From GBS-DC sp037442365 (GTDB lineage: Bacteria > Armatimonadota > Fimbriimonadia > Fimbriimonadales > GBS-DC), in contig JBBIQK010000001.1 in assembly GCA_037442365.1 (NCBI GenBank), forward strand, positions 1-64,000: 64,000 bases of DNA, read 5' to 3'. Positions 60,218-64,000 of this stretch are shown here, in pieces. Under the pieces are notes generated by a model. The model made no database searches. It saw nothing but the letters and a program-made list of their open reading frames with translations, and was not told the DNA's origin. Each line of letters starts with the position of its first letter. Positions within the stretch are counted from its first letter, which is position 1. A program made the position numbers and the translations under genes.

Positions 60218-62773
60218 CTACTGCCCGCCTTTGCCGCCGACGGGCGCGTACTCGTCCACCTCCTCGGTCGTGTGATAGCCCAGCTCATGCTCGATGGTCT
60301 CCGCGACCGAGCCGCGCTTGCTCCAGTAGACCGAGAACAGCAACGCGCCGACCGCCACCGCCGTGACGCCAATCCGCACCGCATCGGGCAGCGGCTGAAT
60401 CACAATCGGCGCAATCAGAATCGCCACGAGGTTCATCACCTTAATCAGCGGGTTGAGCGCAGGTCCTGCCGTGTCCTTGAACGGGTCGCCCACGGTGTCG
60501 CCAATCACGCCCGCCTTGTGCGCGTCCGTGCCCTTGCCGCCGAGGAAGCCGTCCTCGATGCGCTTCTTGGCGTTGTCCCACGCGCCGCCAGAGTTCGCCA
60601 GCAGCACCGCGAGCAACTGCCCCGACAGAATCGCGCCTGCGAGGTAGCCGCCCAACGCCTGCGCGCCCGTGAACACATATTCGCTGCCGCCGATTGCCAC
60701 AGGCGCCGCACCGATACTCAGCCCGAACCCGACGCCCACCGGGAGCGCAATCGCGAGAATGCCCGGTCCCAGCAGCTCCTTCTGCGCCGCCGCCGTGACA
60801 ATCTCCACGCAGCGTCCGTAATCGGGCGTCTCCGTGCCCTGCATGATGCCCGGCTTCTCGCGGAACTGGCGACGCACCTCGTGAATCATCTCGAACGCGG
60901 AGCGACCGACCGCCATAATCGAGAACGCGCTGAACAGAAACGGCGCCGCGCCGCCAATCAGCAGCCCGATGAACACCACCGGCACATCCACAGGCAGCCC
61001 GCCGAAGGCGTCTTTCAGCGCCGCGCCGTTTTGAGTCGCGATATTAATCAACTCCACCAGGCGCGAGTCTTCCACGAACGAATGGAACAGCGCGACCGCC
61101 GCCACCACCGCCGTCGCAATCGCGAAGCCCTTGGTGAGTGCTTTGGTCGTGTTGCCCACGGCGTCGAGGCGATGCACGATTTTGTCGCCCGTCAAGCCCC
61201 CCGCAGCGGGCTGGTTGCCGCGCTCTTTCAACGCGCCCGACATCTCGAAGATGCCGTTCGCGTTGTCCGAGATGGGTCCAAAGGTGTCCATCGCCAGAAT
61301 GTAGCCCGTCGTCGCCAGCAGCCCCAAGCCCGTGAGCGCAATCCCGTAGAACGAGAGCATGGGTCCGTCGTACAGTCCGGGCGGGAAGATGAACAGCGGC
61401 GCGAGCAGCGCGGACGCAATCGCGAACACCGCCCACACGCTCGACTCCAGCCCGTAAGCGAAGCCCTGAATAATCAGCGTCGCGGGACCCGTGGACGCCG
61501 CCGCGGAAATCTCCTTGACGGGCTTCTTCTCCGTTGAGGTGAAGTATTCGGTGATGCGCTCGATCATCACGGCGACCACCACGCCGAACGCCGTCGCCAG
61601 CCAGAAGCGCCACCAGTCCACCGTCGCGCCCGACTTGAGCTGGATGTCCTGCATGAAAAAGTACGCCACGCCCAGATTGCCCAGCGCCGCCAGCACCGCC
61701 GAGACCCAGAAGCCGCGATTGATGGGCTTCATCGGGTTCAGGTCGGCGCGGTCTTCGCCCTTGACCGCCAGCACGCCGATTATCGAGGCAATCACGCCGA
61801 CGCCGCGCACCAGCAGCGCGAACATCACCAGCTTCATCGCGCTGGCGGGCGTCAGCACCAAGCTCGCCGCCACGCCCAGAATAATCGCCGCGACCAGCGT
61901 GACCTCGTAAGACTCGAACACATCCGCCGCCATTCCCGCGCAGTCGCCCACATTGTCGCCGACATTATCGGCAATCGTCGCGGGGTTGCGCGGGTCGTCT
62001 TCGGGGATGCCAGCTTCCACCTTGCCCACCAGGTCCGCGCCGACATCCGCGCCTTTGGTGTAGATGCCGCCGCCCACGCGCATAAACAGCGCCGCCAGCG
62101 ACCCACCAAACCCGAAGCCCACCAGCACGAACATCGCCTTCTCGCGGAACAGCAGGAAAATCACCGTCGCGCCCAGCAGCCCCAGCCCGACGGTGAACAT
62201 CCCGCTCACCGCGCCCGCGCGGAAGGCTATCTCCAGCGCGCGTTTGAAACTGGTCAGCGCCGCCGCCGCCGTGCGCAGGTTGCCCCGCACCGCCATATAC
62301 ATCCCTACATAGCCTGCGCCATACGATGCGAACACGCCCAGGAAAAAGGCGACCGCAATCCCCAAGCCCAGCGTCAGCCCCTCGCCCGGGTAGACCCGCT
62401 CGTACACAGGGCGATACAGCAGGAACAGAATCGCCGTAATCGCCAGCACGAACCAGATCATCGTGCTAATCTGGCGCTTGAGGTAGGCGTTGGCGCCGTC
62501 CTGAATGGCGCGGGCGACCTCCTGCATGCGGGGCGTGCCCGCGTCCTGCGCCAGCGTCCAGCGCAACAGATAGAACCCAAACCCCAGCGCCGCGAACGCC
62601 AGCAGCAACACAATGCCCAGAATCAGGTACTCCTGTGAACTGAAGGGCGGCAACTCCACCGCCTCCGCCGCGAAGGCAAACAGTCCAGACAGCAGCCATA
62701 ATACCGTCAACAGCGCCGCGCGTGCGGGTATGACTGCCCACCCGACGCGCACGCAAGCGTCAGCGTTCCTCAT
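60218..62773 (-). CDS. hppA: Membrane-bound proton-pumping pyrophosphatase, K+-independent type
   Basis: An 851-residue polytopic enzyme that couples PPi hydrolysis to ion pumping. The substrate site DVGADLVGKVEAGIPEDDPRN, DNVGDNVGDCAGMAADVFES and the C-terminal GDTVGDPFKDTAGPALN are all present. The segment GNTTKALTKG has Lys where K+-dependent enzymes have Ala, indicating the K+-independent, proton-pumping class. An N-terminal extension of ~50 residues containing an extra hydrophobic helix precedes the core. GGAGG lies nine bases before the ATG at 62773. Confidence 0.96.
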   Translation of the reverse strand: MRNADACVRVGWAVIPARAALLTVLWLLSGLFAFAAEAVELPPFSSQEYLILGIVLLLAFAALGFGFYLLRWTLAQDAGTPRMQEVARAIQDGANAYLKRQISTMIWFVLAITAILFLLYRPVYERVYPGEGLTLGLGIAVAFFLGVFASYGAGYVGMYMAVRGNLRTAAAALTSFKRALEIAFRAGAVSGMFTVGLGLLGATVIFLLFREKAMFVLVGFGFGGSLAALFMRVGGGIYTKGADVGADLVGKVEAGIPEDDPRNPATIADNVGDNVGDCAGMAADVFESYEVTLVAAIILGVAASLVLTPASAMKLVMFALLVRGVGVIASIIGVLAVKGEDRADLNPMKPINRGFWVSAVLAALGNLGVAYFFMQDIQLKSGATVDWWRFWLATAFGVVVAVMIERITEYFTSTEKKPVKEISAAASTGPATLIIQGFAYGLESSVWAVFAIASALLAPLFIFPPGLYDGPMLSFYGIALTGLGLLATTGYILAMDTFGPISDNANGIFEMSGALKERGNQPAAGGLTGDKIVHRLDAVGNTTKALTKGFAIATAVVAAVALFHSFVEDSRLVELINIATQNGAALKDAFGGLPVDVPVVFIGLLIGGAAPFLFSAFSIMAVGRSAFEMIHEVRRQFREKPGIMQGTETPDYGRCVEIVTAAAQKELLGPGILAIALPVGVGFGLSIGAAPVAIGGSEYVFTGAQALGGYLAGAILSGQLLAVLLANSGGAWDNAKKRIEDGFLGGKGTDAHKAGVIGDTVGDPFKDTAGPALNPLIKVMNLVAILIAPIVIQPLPDAVRIGVTAVAVGALLFSVYWSKRGSVAETIEHELGYHTTEEVDEYAPVGGKGGQ

Positions 62774-62862
62774 CGAATCGTTCCTCCCTTGTTGCACGAA
62801 ATGTCTGCGCACTTCGCACAGCACGCTTATAATGTACCCGATAGCTTTTTGAGAAAGGGTAC

Positions 62863-63225
62863 TCAACCCGTCGGGCGTCGCACACGCAACCCCCGCGCAG
62901 TAGCGACAGCAAGCGTCCCCGCCAAATCTTCAAGGCGAACGCTCTCAATCACAGACCGACAAAGCGCCACATACGACGCCACCCCCTCCACATCGGGACG
63001 CAGCAGTAAGACACCGTGATGATGTCCCGGCGGATACACACGAATGTCGCCAAATCCCTTGTCTGCAGTGATGAAAAAATAGCCCTCTTGCTGCACAACC
63101 TGCCAGAGTACGCTATCCTTAGCGCCCTGAAGCCCCTGCTCCCGCACAGAAACAGCGTCGTAGCCGTGCGCACGCAGGAGATTGACAACGCTGGTCGGCA
63201 AATCCTCGTCCACCTTCACCCGCAT
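62863..63225 (-). CDS. DUF5615 PIN-like toxin
   Basis: A 120-residue PIN-like protein. The start MRVKVDEDLPTSVVNLLRAHGYDAVSVRE and the segment FFITADKGFGDIR are typical of DUF5615, with the acidic residues expected for a metal-dependent RNase site. It lies four bases downstream of a DUF433 gene, the usual antitoxin partner, so together they form a probable toxin-antitoxin module. Confidence 0.88.
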   Translation of the reverse strand: MRVKVDEDLPTSVVNLLRAHGYDAVSVREQGLQGAKDSVLWQVVQQEGYFFITADKGFGDIRVYPPGHHHGVLLLRPDVEGVASYVALCRSVIESVRLEDLAGTLAVATARGLRVRRPTG

Positions 63226-63229
63226 CGCC

Positions 63230-63472
63230 TTACACTCTTAGAGGCGCGAGTAGCTCGCCCGAGCGTATCACCTCTGCCGCGTACGCCAGGCACGCCTGAA
63301 TATCGTCTGGAGTGAGCGCAGGATACTCGCGTATAATCGCTTCAGGACTCAGCCCCTGCGCCAGACTGCCCAGCACAGCGGCGACTGGCACGCGCGTGCC
63401 CCGCACGCAGGGTTCCCCGTGATGCAGGTCGGGGTCAACAACGATACGGTCTGCCCAGTTCGGGATTTGCAT
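63230..63472 (-). CDS. DUF433 antitoxin
   Basis: An 80-residue protein of the DUF433 family (DRIVVDPDLHHGEPCVRGTRVPV, then EYPALTPDDIQACLAYA), a small winged-helix-like antitoxin. It precedes and probably neutralises the DUF5615 protein. GGGAGG lies upstream of the ATG; a GGTATACT -10 at 63493-63498 is ~20 bases upstream. Confidence 0.9.
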   Translation of the reverse strand: MQIPNWADRIVVDPDLHHGEPCVRGTRVPVAAVLGSLAQGLSPEAIIREYPALTPDDIQACLAYAAEVIRSGELLAPLRV

Positions 63473-63492
63473 GGTGCGCCGCCTCCCAAAAG

Positions 63493-63498
63493 AGTATA
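63493..63498 (-). promoter_or_regulatory. -10 (TATACT) of the toxin-antitoxin operon
   Basis: CGGTATACT on the minus strand, ~20 bases before the antitoxin ATG, followed by GGGAGG. Confidence 0.5.
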
Positions 63499-63638
63499 CC
63501 GCCGACACCACATCTACAAGGGCTGGGGACTAAGCCGACGCAGCTCGGATTCGTTGGATAGGTACGGCTTCAGCCATAGCGTACGCAGGGATGTCTCTCG
63601 TGCAGGAACCTGTTCTCCCGGCGCGAATATCTTGCCCG

Positions 63639-64000
63639 ATGAATCGCTGGCTGATTCGACTCCTGTTCATCGTAGCGGTTGGCGGCGTGATGGGCAGCGC
63701 GATCTGGAACAATATCGCCACGAACCGCCTGATTGAGCAGGCGACGGGCGAAGATCGCGCGCAGCAGGTCGCCGCGCTCACCGCGCTGGCGCAGCGGGAC
63801 GACTTTTTTGACCTGCTCCAGTCGCGCAAGCTGCCCGCGCGCATGCGCGTCGCCGACGGCGTCGAGGCGATGAACAACGCCGACGGCGTGAAGATTGCGC
63901 TGGCGATGTTGCGCGACCCCGACCCGCGCGTGCGCGACCGATTTCTGGAGTCGCTCAAGCGGCTGGGCAGGACGCAGCTTGCCGCCGTCGCTGAGGGTCT
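63639..64000 (+). CDS. Membrane-anchored HEAT-repeat-like protein, 3' end outside window
   Basis: An open frame of at least 120 codons running off the right edge. It begins MNRWLIRLLFIVAVGGVMG, a single membrane anchor, then helical segments (QQVAALTALAQRDDFFDLL, ALAMLRDPDPRVRDRFLESL) with the DPDPRVR turn typical of HEAT/PBS-lyase repeats. GGGCGAATATCTT-like sequence lies just upstream, and no ribosome site is seen. Function cannot be assigned from the fragment. Confidence 0.6.
   Translation, partial: MNRWLIRLLFIVAVGGVMGSAIWNNIATNRLIEQATGEDRAQQVAALTALAQRDDFFDLLQSRKLPARMRVADGVEAMNNADGVKIALAMLRDPDPRVRDRFLESLKRLGRTQLAAVAEG

Overview
The window is a GC-rich, gene-dense bacterial chromosome segment with no rRNA, tRNA, insertion sequence or CRISPR array that I could find. 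No gap exceeds 300 bases. Three secreted proteins end in a PEP-CTERM sorting signal (VPEPASL, a hydrophobic stretch, then Arg/Lys). There is also a C-terminal dockerin-like repeat, type IV pilus ATPases, SecG/TatA and a sigma-54 factor. This combination suggests a Gram-negative-type envelope and is compatible with Armatimonadota (Fimbriimonadia-like) or a neighbouring environmental phylum. That placement is inference from gene style; no marker-gene comparison was possible.

Layout. 285-7632 (minus): a FadN-like beta-oxidation enzyme, an ABC-exporter ATPase, a PQQ-propeller secreted protein, a DUF3137/LemA pair, an orphan mannosidase-like domain and a GNAT acetyltransferase. 7743-17123 (plus): a compact type III-D-like CRISPR effector operon. 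It holds Cas10 interrupted by one in-frame TGA, three Cas7/Csm3-like RAMPs with the candidate cleavage Asp, Csx10, a small subunit, a Csx19-like protein and a further RAMP. It ends with two unassigned proteins, the last of which is strikingly AT-rich. No cas1, cas2, cas6, array or recognisable CARF effector is present. 17377-20076: eno and pyk. 20078-28700 (minus): rpoN, a response-regulator/PAS/GGDEF protein, mnmE, a ferritin-like lipoprotein, a DUF4394 PEP-CTERM protein and a two-component pair. 28817-30097: metY. 30180-34258 (minus): a dockerin-tailed secreted protein, ispE (carrying an in-frame palindromic repeat) and aspS. 34446-38931: a PEP-CTERM protein under a consensus promoter, clpC (minus) and a lipoprotein-like protein. 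38913-51843 (minus): a GH2 glycosidase, purH, a PEP-CTERM protein, an ASCH-like protein, a TIM-barrel isomerase, a metallo-hydrolase, secG, tatA and then pilD-pilC-pilT-pilB. 51976-63472: a secreted STN-like protein, a DASS transporter, cdsA, an NfeD protease, a zinc-ribbon/TPR protein, an acyl-ACP-reductase-like enzyme, a coiled-coil nuclease-fold protein, hppA and a DUF433/DUF5615 toxin-antitoxin pair. A membrane-anchored ORF runs off the right edge.

Signals. A -10 element close to GGTATAMT recurs upstream of many genes. In at least six cases it sits 6-7 bases before the start codon with no Shine-Dalgarno sequence, which predicts leaderless mRNAs. Genes inside operons carry strong GGAGG sites instead. 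Several hairpin-plus-T terminators separate transcription units.

The points most worth a second look are the interrupted Cas10, the AT-rich last gene of the CRISPR operon, the palindromic element translated inside IspE, the leaderless-promoter pattern, and the acyl-ACP-reductase-like enzyme without a visible aldehyde decarbonylase.
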